Below, piece after piece: positions 28,031 through 36,829 of a stretch of 64,000 bases of DNA; positions within the stretch are counted from its first letter, which is position 1; every line of letters starts with the position of its first letter. The notes beneath the pieces are model-generated. The model was given only the letters and a program-made list of their open reading frames with translations. It was not told the origin of the DNA and did not search any database. The stretch comes from Flammeovirga sp. EKP202 (lineage in GTDB: Bacteria > Bacteroidota > Bacteroidia > Cytophagales > Flammeovirgaceae): positions 1 through 64,000 of the forward strand of contig NZ_JACVVP010000001.1 in NCBI RefSeq assembly GCF_014534745.1, in the 5' to 3' direction. The position numbers and the translations under genes are program-made.

Positions 28031-28068
28031 AAAATCCACAATTTCATACGAAGTTGTGGATTTTTTTT
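28031..28068 (+). terminator. terminator after L31
   Basis: AATCCACAATTT pairs with AAGTTGTGGATT (one G-U) and is followed by eight T. Confidence 0.9.
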
Positions 28069-28204
28069 GTGTCTAACTTTCTTCATTGCATCTTTGTCAT
28101 ATCATTTTTTGTTCGTTATATCTCACTTGAGATATTTATTTTTCAGGTGTAAATCACCATTTTACAATTGCGATTTTGTGTAAAAATGGTTTAAAGTAAT
28201 TATT

Positions 28205-29392
28205 ATGAATATCATATTATTCGACAATCCGAAGACAAGAATTAAATTATTACCTTTCACATTTGTAAGACCTATTGCAGATATTAGAGTAGGTATTTTT
28301 AAGATATATGAAAAATGGGAAAAGGCTTTTAATGCAGAAATCTCATTTCTAACAGAAGAGTATTTACAAGGAAAGTTTCCTCTGAAACATGGTGCTGATC
28401 AGTTTTATATTAATGGATCACTTTGCCCGAATCCTTATTTAATACAAAAAATACAGGAGTTAAAAGAGGGGCAGGGTTTAGTTTGTGGTGAAGATTTATT
28501 GGTTTTACATACTTCTGCAAAGTTTGATCACTTAGATGCTGAACCTGGTGATTTCGAAAAAATAGAAGTTCCTGCGGAAGAGGTAGTATTAATAAAGCAT
28601 CCATGGGAAATTTTTACTCAAAATAGAGAGCAAATCATGCTTGATTTCGAAGTGGTGACAAGAGGAAGAATCAGTCATCATATCGAAGATCCTCATACCG
28701 TTGTTTATGGACGTGCAAATATCTTTGTAGAAGAAGGTGTAGAAGTAAGGGCTTCTATCTTAAATGCACAGAAAGGACCGATTTATATTGGTAAAAATGC
28801 AGTGATTGAAGAAGGAGTAATTATTCAAGGTACTTGCGCTATTGGTGAGGGGACTCGTATTAATATGGGAGCTAAAATCCGTGAAGATTGTTCTTTCGGA
28901 CCACATTGCAAGATTGGTGGAGAGATCAATAACTCCGTTGTATTTGGATATTCTAATAAAGCCCATGACGGCTATTTGGGGAATTCAGTAGTAGGAGAAT
29001 GGTGTAACTTGGGCGCTGATACCAACAATTCCAATCTTAAGAATAACTACGGTCCAGTTAGAATCTGGAGTTACAAGGAAAGAAAATATGTAAGTACCGA
29101 ACAGCAGTTTTGTGGTATGATGATGGCAGATTATTGTAAAGCTGGTATTAATACCATGTTTAATACAGGTACTGTGGTGGGTGTATCTGCACACATTTTT
29201 GGTGGTGGTTTCCCTCCAAAACATATTCCTTCATTTGCATGGGGTGCTATTGATTCTAATGAAGTAGCTCAATTGGATAAAATGATAGAGATTGCAGAAA
29301 GAGTATTCGCAAGAAGAAAAGCAGATTTTACGATTCACGACCGTCAAATTCTAGAGAAGGTGTTTGAATTAAGTAAGTTTGATAGAATGTAA
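28205..29392 (+). CDS. GlmU-family sugar nucleotidyltransferase-like protein
   Basis: A 395-residue protein of the Bacteroidota GlmU-like family. It begins MNIILFDNPKTRIKLLPFTFVRPIADIRVGI, a degenerate nucleotidyltransferase domain, and ends in a left-handed beta-helix of hexapeptide repeats (about 175-330: VEVRASILNAQKGPIYIGKNAVIEEGVIIQG, then GAKIREDCSFGPHCKIGGEI). The pattern suggests sugar-phosphate uridylyl- and/or acetyltransfer in UDP-sugar synthesis. The usual GxGTRM loop of classical GlmU is not seen, so true activity is uncertain. Monocistronic, with a terminator just after it. Confidence 0.85.
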   Translation: MNIILFDNPKTRIKLLPFTFVRPIADIRVGIFKIYEKWEKAFNAEISFLTEEYLQGKFPLKHGADQFYINGSLCPNPYLIQKIQELKEGQGLVCGEDLLVLHTSAKFDHLDAEPGDFEKIEVPAEEVVLIKHPWEIFTQNREQIMLDFEVVTRGRISHHIEDPHTVVYGRANIFVEEGVEVRASILNAQKGPIYIGKNAVIEEGVIIQGTCAIGEGTRINMGAKIREDCSFGPHCKIGGEINNSVVFGYSNKAHDGYLGNSVVGEWCNLGADTNNSNLKNNYGPVRIWSYKERKYVSTEQQFCGMMMADYCKAGINTMFNTGTVVGVSAHIFGGGFPPKHIPSFAWGAIDSNEVAQLDKMIEIAERVFARRKADFTIHDRQILEKVFELSKFDRM

Positions 29393-29413
29393 TCTTCATG
29401 ATCAAAAAAATAG

Positions 29414-29459
29414 AAAAGGATCTTCTTGGCCTAAAAGGTGAAATGAAGATCCTTTTTTT
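29414..29459 (+). terminator. terminator of the GlmU-like gene
   Basis: AAAAGGATCTTC pairs with GAAGATCCTTTT across 20 bases and a T-run follows. Confidence 0.85.
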
Positions 29460-29513
29460 ATATTTATGAATTCTTCAATCATGAAGAAAACATTCATTGA
29501 AATAATGATATTT

Positions 29514-30257
29514 CTAAAAATCGAAAGTTGCCCTTTTTACTCGATTAATTTTTCTTTTTGTATCGAAAATATCACAATTCAGAGAGAAGTAAAAGACATT
29601 TCCAGTCAGTTGATTATAGCTAAGGTTTGTACCTTTTATATTGGCTTGATCACTTCCCCATGATTCATTAAAGAAAGGTGTCAGGTAATATTTGAACTTT
29701 AGATTTGTTCCTTCTCTAAACTGAATTCCAAACATTACGCTTTGTTGCACATTTACTCTGTCACTGAACCAGACAGAGAATTTATCTTGCTTGCTACCTC
29801 CAACAAAAGTTTTTTCTTTATAATGGATAGGTTGTTCTATTTCATACCCACCATAAATGAAAAAACTATTTAAATTCCCTAGTTTAAAACCAACGGGTAA
29901 ACCTACATTGTAAGTTCTCATCTTTTTCCTCATAGTACCTGAGTATTCTCCATTTTGATATTCATTGGGGACATCAAAGATAAAACCTATATTACGAATA
30001 GATACTCCAGCAAAAAGTCCAAAATGATTACCAACATCCATGTTTATATACGATTGTCCGTTGAAAACAGGAGCAAATCGTATCACATCATTTTGAATTT
30101 CTTGATTGTTGATTTTGATGGCAGTCATTCCGGAGAAAATAATTTCCATTCCCCCGGAAAAGTAGAAGTCAGATTTCCTGGATTCTTGACCGTAGCTAGA
30201 AAGTGTGAAGGCACAAATGCCTAATACAGTAAATAGTAATTTTCTTAATTTGACCAT
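29514..30257 (-). CDS. outer-membrane beta-barrel protein, unknown
   Basis: A 247-residue exported protein with a signal peptide ending SSYGQ. The body alternates amphipathic strands (GNHFGLFAGVSIRNIGFIF, RTYNVGLPVGFKLGNLNSFFIYGGYE, QSVMFGIQFREGTNLKFKYYL, VFYFSLNCDIFDTKRK), as in small beta-barrels of the PorT/OmpW-like kind. It carries no enzymatic motif and has no operon partner; its function is unknown. Confidence 0.72.
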   Translation of the reverse strand: MVKLRKLLFTVLGICAFTLSSYGQESRKSDFYFSGGMEIIFSGMTAIKINNQEIQNDVIRFAPVFNGQSYINMDVGNHFGLFAGVSIRNIGFIFDVPNEYQNGEYSGTMRKKMRTYNVGLPVGFKLGNLNSFFIYGGYEIEQPIHYKEKTFVGGSKQDKFSVWFSDRVNVQQSVMFGIQFREGTNLKFKYYLTPFFNESWGSDQANIKGTNLSYNQLTGNVFYFSLNCDIFDTKRKINRVKRATFDF

Positions 30258-30519
30258 AAGATTATAGTTTTAGATTGATTGCAGGTAGTTGGGTTAAACA
30301 TCAGGATAAAGCGATTGAGATAAAGAGTGATCGCTGAAAAATTTAATTGATGTAATCATACATCTTACATTTTCTATCACTAGACTCAATATTACTTATT
30401 TGTCCTTTTGTTTAAGTTGAAAAGAGTTCCTGCTTAAATTAATTTACACTAGTTATTCTTTTAAAGACAAAGTTAGAATGATTAGGTTGCATCAGTTTTT
30501 ATTTAAATCTTGTTGAATT

Positions 30520-31128
30520 ATGAAATACACCGCATTGGACTTGGTTTTATTACCCAATCAATCTTTTACTAAGACGATGGTTGAGTATAATAAAAAACTT
30601 CCCGATACTGTATTACAATTGAGTGATGAACATACGATTCCACATTTGTCAATTTCGATGTGTAGAGTTGCCTCTGATCGAATTGATGAGTTATTAGGAA
30701 AATTACAAGATTTTTTAGAAGTAATTGATCTTTCAGAGCTATTATCATTGAATGTTCCATCAATCTATCAACATAATATAAAAACAGTAGGGTGGAATTT
30801 GGATTTAATTTCACCACTTAAGCACTTACATTATTCAATGGCTAGCTTAATGAAATCATATCATTTTGATCAAGCGAAAGAGAATAATGACTTTACTGTC
30901 ATTCATCCACAAATGCCTTCTTCAGGGATTGATTATCTCAATTTATTTTTCACAAAATATGCCTTTGATAACTATCAACCCCACATTACTTTAGGGCAGG
31001 GTAGTACGCAGGTTTGTGAAGAATGGTTGAATAAAAATATTGAATTTGACCGGATCGCTCTTTTTCACATGGGAACAGGCTGTACTTGTGAAAAGTTACT
31101 TTGGGAGACGAAGATCAGTAATAATTAA
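30520..31128 (+). CDS. 2H phosphoesterase superfamily protein
   Basis: A 202-residue protein with the two H-x-S/T motifs of the 2H phosphoesterase fold: H42-L-S44 (PHLSIS) and H155-I-T157 (QPHITLG). Family members act on cyclic phosphates or 2'-5' bonds in RNA, and many are labelled 2'-5' RNA ligase-like. The exact substrate is unknown. Cysteines near the C-terminus (GTGCTCEKLLW) are unusual. Monocistronic; the upstream 260 bases show no clear element. Confidence 0.82.
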   Translation: MKYTALDLVLLPNQSFTKTMVEYNKKLPDTVLQLSDEHTIPHLSISMCRVASDRIDELLGKLQDFLEVIDLSELLSLNVPSIYQHNIKTVGWNLDLISPLKHLHYSMASLMKSYHFDQAKENNDFTVIHPQMPSSGIDYLNLFFTKYAFDNYQPHITLGQGSTQVCEEWLNKNIEFDRIALFHMGTGCTCEKLLWETKISNN

Positions 31129-31304
31129 TGAGCTAGATTTTAGGAGAATTGATTAAAAATTGAGGATAGTAATTAATTGAAGGTGATATTGATTGTTTTT
31201 TTATTGATTTATTAGCAGATTTGGGGGGAAAACGAAAAATTAAAAATATCTTTTAGCGCTCTTACCGCTTATTGGAAGGCGCTAACACTCAACAACCGTA
31301 AGAG

Positions 31305-32321
31305 ATGTCTCAAGAAAAAGTACTGAAAGAAGAACGTGCATTCTCCAAAGAACAATACTGGGAATGGTATGAAAATATGCTATTAGTTAGACGTTTTGAA
31401 GAGAAAACGGCGCAGTTGTACGGTCAGCAAAAAATCAGAGGTTTTTGTCACTTATATATTGGACAAGAAGCTTGTGCTGCAGGTCAAGTATCAGCTCTAA
31501 CTAAGGATGATCATTATATCACTGCTTACCGTGATCACGCTCACCCAATCATGTTGGGAACTGATCCTGGTGCTGTAATGGCAGAAATGTATGGTAGAGC
31601 TACGGGTACTACAAAAGGTAAAGGTGGTTCAATGCACATTTTTGACAAATCAGTAAACTTTGCTGGTGGTCATGGTATTGTAGGTGCTCAAATTCCAATG
31701 GGTGCAGGTATTGCATTTAGTGAAAAATATAAGGGTACTAAAAACCTTTGTGTGACAATGTTTGGTGATGGTGCAATCCGTCAAGGTGCAATGCACGAAG
31801 CATTTAACATGGCAATGGCTTGGAAATTACCAGTAATCTTTATCGTAGAGAACAACGGTTACGCAATGGGTACTTCTGTTGAGCGTACTTCAAACGTAAC
31901 TCACCTTTATGAATTAGGTTCTGCTTATGATATTCCATCTCGTCCAGTAGACGGTATGGATGTAGAAGAAGTACACATCGCTATGGAAGAAGCAGCTGCT
32001 CATATCCGTGCGGGTAAAGGTCCTTATTTCTTAGAATTCAGAACTTACCGTTACAAAGGTCACTCAATGTCTGACCCTGCGAAATACCGTACGAAAGAGG
32101 AAGTTGCAGAGTACAAAGCACAAGACCCGATCGAGAAAGTGAAAAACAAATTGATCGAAAAAGGTTATGCTACAGCTGAAGAGTTAAAAGAGTTTGATAA
32201 GAAAATGAAGCAAAAGGTATTGGATGCTGTGAAGTTCGCAGAGGAGTCTCCATTCCCAGATGCATCAGAAGCTTACACTGACGTATACGTTGAGCCAGAT
32301 TATCCTTTCTTAGATTCTTAA
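31305..32321 (+). CDS. pdhA: pyruvate dehydrogenase E1 component, alpha subunit
   Basis: A 338-residue thiamine-diphosphate-dependent E1 alpha subunit. The ThDP/metal motif appears as GDGAIRQGAMHEAFNMAMAWKLPVIFIVENN (about 150-180), and the phosphorylation-loop-like segment YRYKGHSMSDPAKYRTKEE follows. MLLVRRFEEKTAQLYGQQKIRGFCHLYIGQEA at the N-terminus is diagnostic. It decarboxylates pyruvate in the pyruvate dehydrogenase complex. The beta subunit and E2 are not adjacent; it is followed by a terminator, so they must be elsewhere. Confidence 0.96.
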   Translation: MSQEKVLKEERAFSKEQYWEWYENMLLVRRFEEKTAQLYGQQKIRGFCHLYIGQEACAAGQVSALTKDDHYITAYRDHAHPIMLGTDPGAVMAEMYGRATGTTKGKGGSMHIFDKSVNFAGGHGIVGAQIPMGAGIAFSEKYKGTKNLCVTMFGDGAIRQGAMHEAFNMAMAWKLPVIFIVENNGYAMGTSVERTSNVTHLYELGSAYDIPSRPVDGMDVEEVHIAMEEAAAHIRAGKGPYFLEFRTYRYKGHSMSDPAKYRTKEEVAEYKAQDPIEKVKNKLIEKGYATAEELKEFDKKMKQKVLDAVKFAEESPFPDASEAYTDVYVEPDYPFLDS

Positions 32322-32349
32322 TTTGAGTTAGAAAATTTAAAATATACGT

Positions 32350-32378
32350 AAGGCATCCTTTTTAGGATGCCTTTTTTT
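32350..32378 (+). terminator. terminator of pdhA
   Basis: AAGGCATCC pairs with GGATGCCTT across a short T-rich loop and is followed by seven T. Confidence 0.92.
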
Positions 32379-32506
32379 GTGAAAAAAACATTAAAATATC
32401 AATTTTAAGTGCAAACAGTACTTAAAAATATTATGTTTCGGGAATATTTTTTAAATTTGCCGACTGATAATTTTGAAACTTTAGGCTTAGCCTATTTTAT
32501 ATATAC

Positions 32507-33238
32507 ATGGCGACCATGAAAGAAAAGAAACACAATACAGTGAAAGGAACTACAAATGAGGAGCACAACGAGTATGAAGTATTCGAGAGTGCTGAGGTTT
32601 TACAGGACAGATTAGTAGAGTCTCAAGATTTTTTTGAAAAGAATAAAAATGTCGTTCTTGTTGTTTTAGGCGTTGTCGTAGCAGCAATTGCGGGTTATTT
32701 CTTATACGGTGTAAACATCGAAAAGCAGAACACGGAAGCTCAAGCTGAATTGTCTCCTGCAGTTTTCTATTTCGAAAAAGATTCTTTAGGTAAAGCATTA
32801 AACGGCGACGGTAACCTTACTGGAGGTTTCTTGGAAATCGCTGATGAATATAGCGGAACAAAAGCAGCTAACTTAGCAAACTACTATGCTGGTGTTTCAT
32901 TTATGAGATTAGGTGAGTACGAAAAAGCAATCTCACACTTAGAAGCATTTTCAGCTAAAGATGAGTTAGTTCAAGCGCGTGCTTATGCTTTAGTAGGTGA
33001 TGCAAACGTAGAGTTGGAAGCTTATTCGAAAGCAATTTCAGCTTACAAAGAAGCGATCTCATACAAGCCAAACAAAGAGTTTACTCCTTCATACATGATG
33101 AAATTAGCTTTCACATATGAAGCAGCTGGCGATAACGCTAAAGCTTTAGATACATACAATGACTTGATTACTAAGTATCCTAAAGCACAAGAAGTAAATG
33201 ACGCTAAGAAATTTGCAGCAGTATTGGCTGCGAAATAA
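32507..33238 (+). CDS. membrane-anchored TPR protein (YfgM-like)
   Basis: A 243-residue protein: a charged cytoplasmic N-terminus (1-45), a transmembrane helix (VVLVVLGVVVAAIAGYFLYGV, about 47-67) and a periplasmic tetratricopeptide domain (about 120-235; GEYEKAISHLEAFS, AYSKAISAYKEAISYKPN, GDNAKALDTYNDLITKYPKA). This topology matches YfgM-like ancillary factors of the SecYEG translocon. A TAAATTTG -7 box lies about 50 bases upstream. Function is inferred from topology only. Confidence 0.82.
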   Translation: MATMKEKKHNTVKGTTNEEHNEYEVFESAEVLQDRLVESQDFFEKNKNVVLVVLGVVVAAIAGYFLYGVNIEKQNTEAQAELSPAVFYFEKDSLGKALNGDGNLTGGFLEIADEYSGTKAANLANYYAGVSFMRLGEYEKAISHLEAFSAKDELVQARAYALVGDANVELEAYSKAISAYKEAISYKPNKEFTPSYMMKLAFTYEAAGDNAKALDTYNDLITKYPKAQEVNDAKKFAAVLAAK

Positions 33239-33256
33239 GTATAAATCTTTTCTTAT

Positions 33257-33294
33257 AAAAATAGGCTATCTTCAAGAAGATAGCCTATTTTTTT
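33257..33294. terminator. bidirectional terminator
   Basis: ATAGGCTATCTT pairs perfectly with AAGATAGCCTAT around a four-base loop, with A-runs before and T-runs after. It serves the TPR gene and the convergent AraC-family gene. Confidence 0.9.
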
Positions 33295-33337
33295 ATGTGT
33301 GAATTTGGATGAAAAACACTCCAAAGTTAGCACTTAT

Positions 33338-34177
33338 CTACGCTGACTCTTTCTCTGCATGTTTATTTCTATAATCACTTGGACTAAGGTTTTCCATTTT
33401 CTTAAAGAACCTACTGAATGCCTGTATATCATCATAACCTAGTTCATAAGCGATTTCAGAAATCGATTTATCTGTATAGATGATTTGTCTTCTTGCTTCC
33501 AGAATAATCCTATCTTGTATAAACTGCAAAGGGGATTTTTGCCCTAATAATTTAAAAGCATTAGAAAGTGTTTTGGGAGATTTATTCAATAATTCAGCAT
33601 ATTCTCCTACTGATTTCTTCTCCTTAAAGTGCAATTCGACCAAAAAGTTGAATTCCTTTACCACCGTCAATTTATCTTCGCTTAAAGTCGATAATGAAGT
33701 TTGTTTTTTCATGATACGAGTGCAAAGGATCAACAGCCTTTTTAATAACATCTGAAGCATTTCCAATTGATGGTCGTCAGTTGACTCCATTTCATTTTCA
33801 AAAACTCTCCAGAGAGACATTAATGTTTCACCATCATTGTTTGTAATACTGATCTTTGGTAATGACGATGCTCCGAAGAAAAGTATGCCCTTACAGCCAA
33901 CATCTGAGTCATGATCAAGGATACAGTAGAAAGGTCTATTGAAACGAAGCATTTTACCTTTGGTAATGTTAATTTCTTCTACCTTATGAAATTCTGTAAG
34001 GAAAACTATTTCATTAGGACAAAAAGAATATAAGCGACCATCTATTCTAAGTTGGCTTTCTTCAGCAAACCACATGACACTGAGTTTACTGCTATTGTCC
34101 TCGAAAATTGATAATTCTTTTTCGTCTGTCAGTTCTTTTATTTCGAGGTACTCTCCTGTTGATTTTAAAAACTTCAT
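33338..34177 (-). CDS. AraC-family transcription regulator
   Basis: A 279-residue regulator. The C-terminal 100 residues are a two-helix-turn-helix AraC DNA-binding domain (YAELLNKSPKTLSNAFKLLG, then SISEIAYELGYDDIQAFSRFFKK, ending SPSDYRNKH). The N-terminal part is a cupin-like domain (SKLSVMWFAEESQLRIDGRLYSFCPNEIVFL) that may sense a small ligand. It lies downstream of trxA in the same orientation with a large nested hairpin between them. Effector and targets unknown. Confidence 0.9.
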   Translation of the reverse strand: MKFLKSTGEYLEIKELTDEKELSIFEDNSSKLSVMWFAEESQLRIDGRLYSFCPNEIVFLTEFHKVEEINITKGKMLRFNRPFYCILDHDSDVGCKGILFFGASSLPKISITNNDGETLMSLWRVFENEMESTDDHQLEMLQMLLKRLLILCTRIMKKQTSLSTLSEDKLTVVKEFNFLVELHFKEKKSVGEYAELLNKSPKTLSNAFKLLGQKSPLQFIQDRIILEARRQIIYTDKSISEIAYELGYDDIQAFSRFFKKMENLSPSDYRNKHAEKESA

Positions 34178-34196
34178 AGGAATAAAAATAGGGTTA

Positions 34197-34290
34197 AGCG
34201 AGTAGTAAACATTTGAATGATTAAGGCTTAGACTACTAAGCTTTTATTTATTCAAGTGTTCTAACCCAATAAAGGGTATATCTACTCGCT
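34197..34290 (-). promoter_or_regulatory. nested inverted repeats between trxA and the araC-like gene
   Basis: Three nested stems fold this gap: AGCGAGTAG (34197-34205) with CTACTCGCT (34282-34290), AACATTTGAAT (34208-34218) with ATTCAAGTGTT (34250-34260, one G-U), and GCTTAG (34226-34231) with CTAAGC (34236-34241). GGGTTA and TAACCC just outside the middle stem offer an alternative pairing. No long T-run follows on the minus strand. It could be a trxA 3' end element, a leader for the regulator, or paired operators. Confidence 0.55.
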
Positions 34291-34321
34291 AAACAACATT
34301 TTTATAAAAAAACTAGATAAT

Positions 34322-34642
34322 CTAGTTCGCGATTGCCTCTAGGTGAGTTCTCAACTCTTTTTCTGCAGCCATACCTACATGTGTTTTCACTACTTCACCG
34401 TCTTTAATGAAAACCAGGTTTGGAATGCTTCTCACTTTGTAAAGTGTTGCTAACTCAGGTACTTCTTCAATGTTTACCTTTTGAATCGCAACTTTTCCTT
34501 CATATTCATCTGAAAGCTTTTCTACTGTTGGTAATAAGGCCTGACATGGTCCACACCAATCTGCATAAAAATCGATGAGGATAGGCGTGTTACTTTCGTT
34601 GATTAATTGATTGTACTCTTCAAAATTGTTTATCTTTTTCAT
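34322..34642 (-). CDS. trxA: thioredoxin
   Basis: A 106-residue thioredoxin with the active site W29-C30-G-P-C33 in FYADWCGPCQALLP and the conserved cis-proline segment VRSIPNLVFIKDGEVV. It reduces protein disulfides in the cytoplasm; no signal peptide is present. It has its own promoter (CACCTTTG core at 34681-34688) about 38 bases upstream. Confidence 0.96.
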   Translation of the reverse strand: MKKINNFEEYNQLINESNTPILIDFYADWCGPCQALLPTVEKLSDEYEGKVAIQKVNIEEVPELATLYKVRSIPNLVFIKDGEVVKTHVGMAAEKELRTHLEAIAN

Positions 34643-34680
34643 AGTATTGTTTTTTTATCTGTTTATCTAAATGAACAATA

Positions 34681-34688
34681 CAAAGGTG
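34681..34688 (-). promoter_or_regulatory. trxA: -7 box of trxA (CACCTTTG class)
   Basis: On the minus strand CACCTTTG is followed by TATTG. The same CACCTTTGT core precedes several short genes in this window (near 40500, 50480 and 58818). No clear -33 TTG is seen. Confidence 0.6.
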
Positions 34689-34763
34689 CAGGATAAAACA
34701 GAGGAGGTGTTATGCTTAAATCCCCGAAGGTTGTGCCAATTTTCCTTTTGAGTGAAGTACACT

Positions 34764-35549
34764 CTAATTCATGTTATTGACATGTGTGAGGAAGTTGAGA
34801 AGTACTTGTTGGGTTTCTAAAGTGGCTTCAAACATGCCCATGTGCCCCACATCATCCTTAATAAAGATGTGTGCGTTTTTAGGTAGATGAATTTCATCAA
34901 TACTTTTTCGAAGTGGGACTGCATTGTCTTTTTTACCTATGATATAAAGGACAGGAATTTCTAACTTTCCAAGTAGTCCACTGTGGTCTTCCCTCAATCC
35001 CATAGCCAAGGAAATCTTGGCAATAGTCTCTACTTTTTCATGACAGGCTGTATCAATAATTTCTTGAATAATTGGTCTGTGATTTTCTCTATATTTTTCA
35101 GCAAATAAATTCCCTATCATTGGTGCGACAAAAGAGCGAATACCGTTATCTCTTACAAAGTCAGCTGCTTTTTTTCTTACTTCTTTCTTTGCATCATCAT
35201 CTTCAAAAGCAGTGGAATGAAATAACCCGATCCCATTAAGAAAGCTCTCATATTTTTTTGCATAGGCTAATGTCACGTACCCTCCAAGTGAGTGACCAAC
35301 CAAGGTGAATTTTGAGATAGAAAGGTCTTGTAATGTATTATGAATTTCATCAGCAAAATCAATTAAGAGAGGTTGTTCTTGCAGTATTGGGGCACTTTCA
35401 CCACATCCGGGTAGATCTATGCAAATGACTCTATAGTAAGGCGTAAATACTTTTACAAAGTCTTTCCATATTTCCTTAGTCTCACAAAATCCGTGAATTA
35501 ATACTAAGACTGGTTTATCTATAGCTTTATTATCTGTGTAGGACAACAT
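34764..35549 (-). CDS. alpha/beta hydrolase
   Basis: A 261-residue cytoplasmic alpha/beta hydrolase. LVLIHGFCETKEIW carries the oxyanion HG motif, VICIDLPGCGESAP follows, the nucleophile elbow GHSLGG places S87, the acid is probably in IPVLYIIGKKDNAVP, and the catalytic histidine is in KDDVGHMGMFEA. Substrate unknown; members of this group include esterases and C-C hydrolases. Monocistronic. Confidence 0.88.
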   Translation of the reverse strand: MLSYTDNKAIDKPVLVLIHGFCETKEIWKDFVKVFTPYYRVICIDLPGCGESAPILQEQPLLIDFADEIHNTLQDLSISKFTLVGHSLGGYVTLAYAKKYESFLNGIGLFHSTAFEDDDAKKEVRKKAADFVRDNGIRSFVAPMIGNLFAEKYRENHRPIIQEIIDTACHEKVETIAKISLAMGLREDHSGLLGKLEIPVLYIIGKKDNAVPLRKSIDEIHLPKNAHIFIKDDVGHMGMFEATLETQQVLLNFLTHVNNMN

Positions 35550-35842
35550 CTTGTTTCGTTTTTAATGATTAATTTTTTCTTTAATAAGTACTAAATCAAA
35601 AATAAATAATAGTTCATTCTAATTTATTTTTTGTGAGTACAACGCTAAAAAACGTATTAATAGTGGTTCTATTGAAAGTTTTTTGAAGGAAGTAATCGTA
35701 AAACAATAAATAGAAAATTAGTATTAGATAATTGTGAATTTGTACTTAATAACCAAGAGAGGGCATTAAAACAAACATTATTTTTTTAAGTTATATTGAA
35801 AATGAATAATAATACTATCAACACCAACAATTTTTAAACACA

Positions 35843-36715
35843 ATGAAAAACACAACATTTATCTCTCTTTTATTACTCTTGAGTGGACTTTCAGCACTAT
35901 TGGCACTGCATACCCCCTCTAAACCTGAAAAAGTGGTACTATGCCATGCAGATGTGGAGGCTGTGAGAAAATTTGCTTTGTTTACGAATGAGGTCGAATT
36001 CAGAAATGCACATGCTATGACAAGAACACTCAATACTGATGAATTTATGGGAAAAAGAATCTCTTTTGATGTGGCTGGTGGAGCGAAAGGGGAAGCTTAT
36101 TTTGTTCCTTCAAAAAAGAAATCCAACAAATATCTTTTTGTCTTTCATGAATGGTGGGGATTGAATGATTATGTGAGAAATGAATCGGATCGACTGTCAA
36201 AGGAATTGAAAAATGTCAATATCATTGCCTTGGATTTGTATGATGGAAAAGTGGGAACAACAAGAGAAGAAGCGAGTAAATATATGAAGGCTTGTGATCC
36301 AGATAGAGCAGCATCAATTATAAGTGGTGCTCAAGCATACGTTGGTAAAGAAGCCAAAATAGCGACTATTGGATGGTGTTTTGGTGGAGGATGGTCACTT
36401 CAATCTGCTTTACTTTTAAAACAGCAAGCAGTTGGTTGTGTGATCTATTATGGTATGCCAGTTCAAGATGTGGACCGATTATCTCAATTGAACTGTGATG
36501 TATTGGGTATTTTTGGTGAACAAGATAAATGGATCAACCCAAAAGTTGTCGCTGAATTTGAAGGTCATATGAAGGAAGCAGATAAAGGCTTAGCGGTAAA
36601 AATGTATAAAGCGAATCACGCTTTTGCAAACCCTTCTTCGGATAGATATGTAGAAGCAGATGCTCAGAATGCCAACCAAGAAGCTTTGATGTATTTGAAG
36701 AAAAGATTGAAATAA
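35843..36715 (+). CDS. exported dienelactone hydrolase family protein
   Basis: A 290-residue protein with a signal peptide (about 1-22) and a dienelactone-hydrolase-type alpha/beta fold. FHEWWGLNDYVR supplies the conserved E-x-W-G-L, the nucleophile is C179 in GWCFGGG, and the acid and base are probably D in GEQDKWI and H in YKANHAFANP. A short extra segment (about 30-65) precedes the fold. Export is unusual for the classical cytoplasmic enzyme but common in Bacteroidota. Substrate unknown. The 290 bases upstream show no supported feature. Confidence 0.87.
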   Translation: MKNTTFISLLLLLSGLSALLALHTPSKPEKVVLCHADVEAVRKFALFTNEVEFRNAHAMTRTLNTDEFMGKRISFDVAGGAKGEAYFVPSKKKSNKYLFVFHEWWGLNDYVRNESDRLSKELKNVNIIALDLYDGKVGTTREEASKYMKACDPDRAASIISGAQAYVGKEAKIATIGWCFGGGWSLQSALLLKQQAVGCVIYYGMPVQDVDRLSQLNCDVLGIFGEQDKWINPKVVAEFEGHMKEADKGLAVKMYKANHAFANPSSDRYVEADAQNANQEALMYLKKRLK

Positions 36716-36742
36716 GTAAGACAACATAAGTATCGATACCAT

Positions 36743-36791
36743 AAAGAATTACTCTAGTCTAAAAAGGAATTAGGGTAATTCTTTCTTTTTT
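36743..36791 (+). terminator. terminator of the dienelactone hydrolase gene
   Basis: AAAGAATTACTCTA pairs with TAGGGTAATTCTTT (one G-U) and CTTTTT follows. Confidence 0.78.
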
Positions 36792-36829
36792 ACCCTTCTC
36801 ATAATGAATTCACTTAAACGATTAGAAAA

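Noticed and set aside
34700-34735. TTGGCAC-like sequence upstream of trxA (minus strand) as a sigma-54 promoter
   Set aside because: The downstream TTGC half of the sigma-54 element is missing at the right distance; the CACCTTTG box explains the promoter.
35803-35838. An 11-codon frame just before the dienelactone hydrolase gene
   Set aside because: Asn/Thr-only composition and no promoter or conservation evidence; too short to support.
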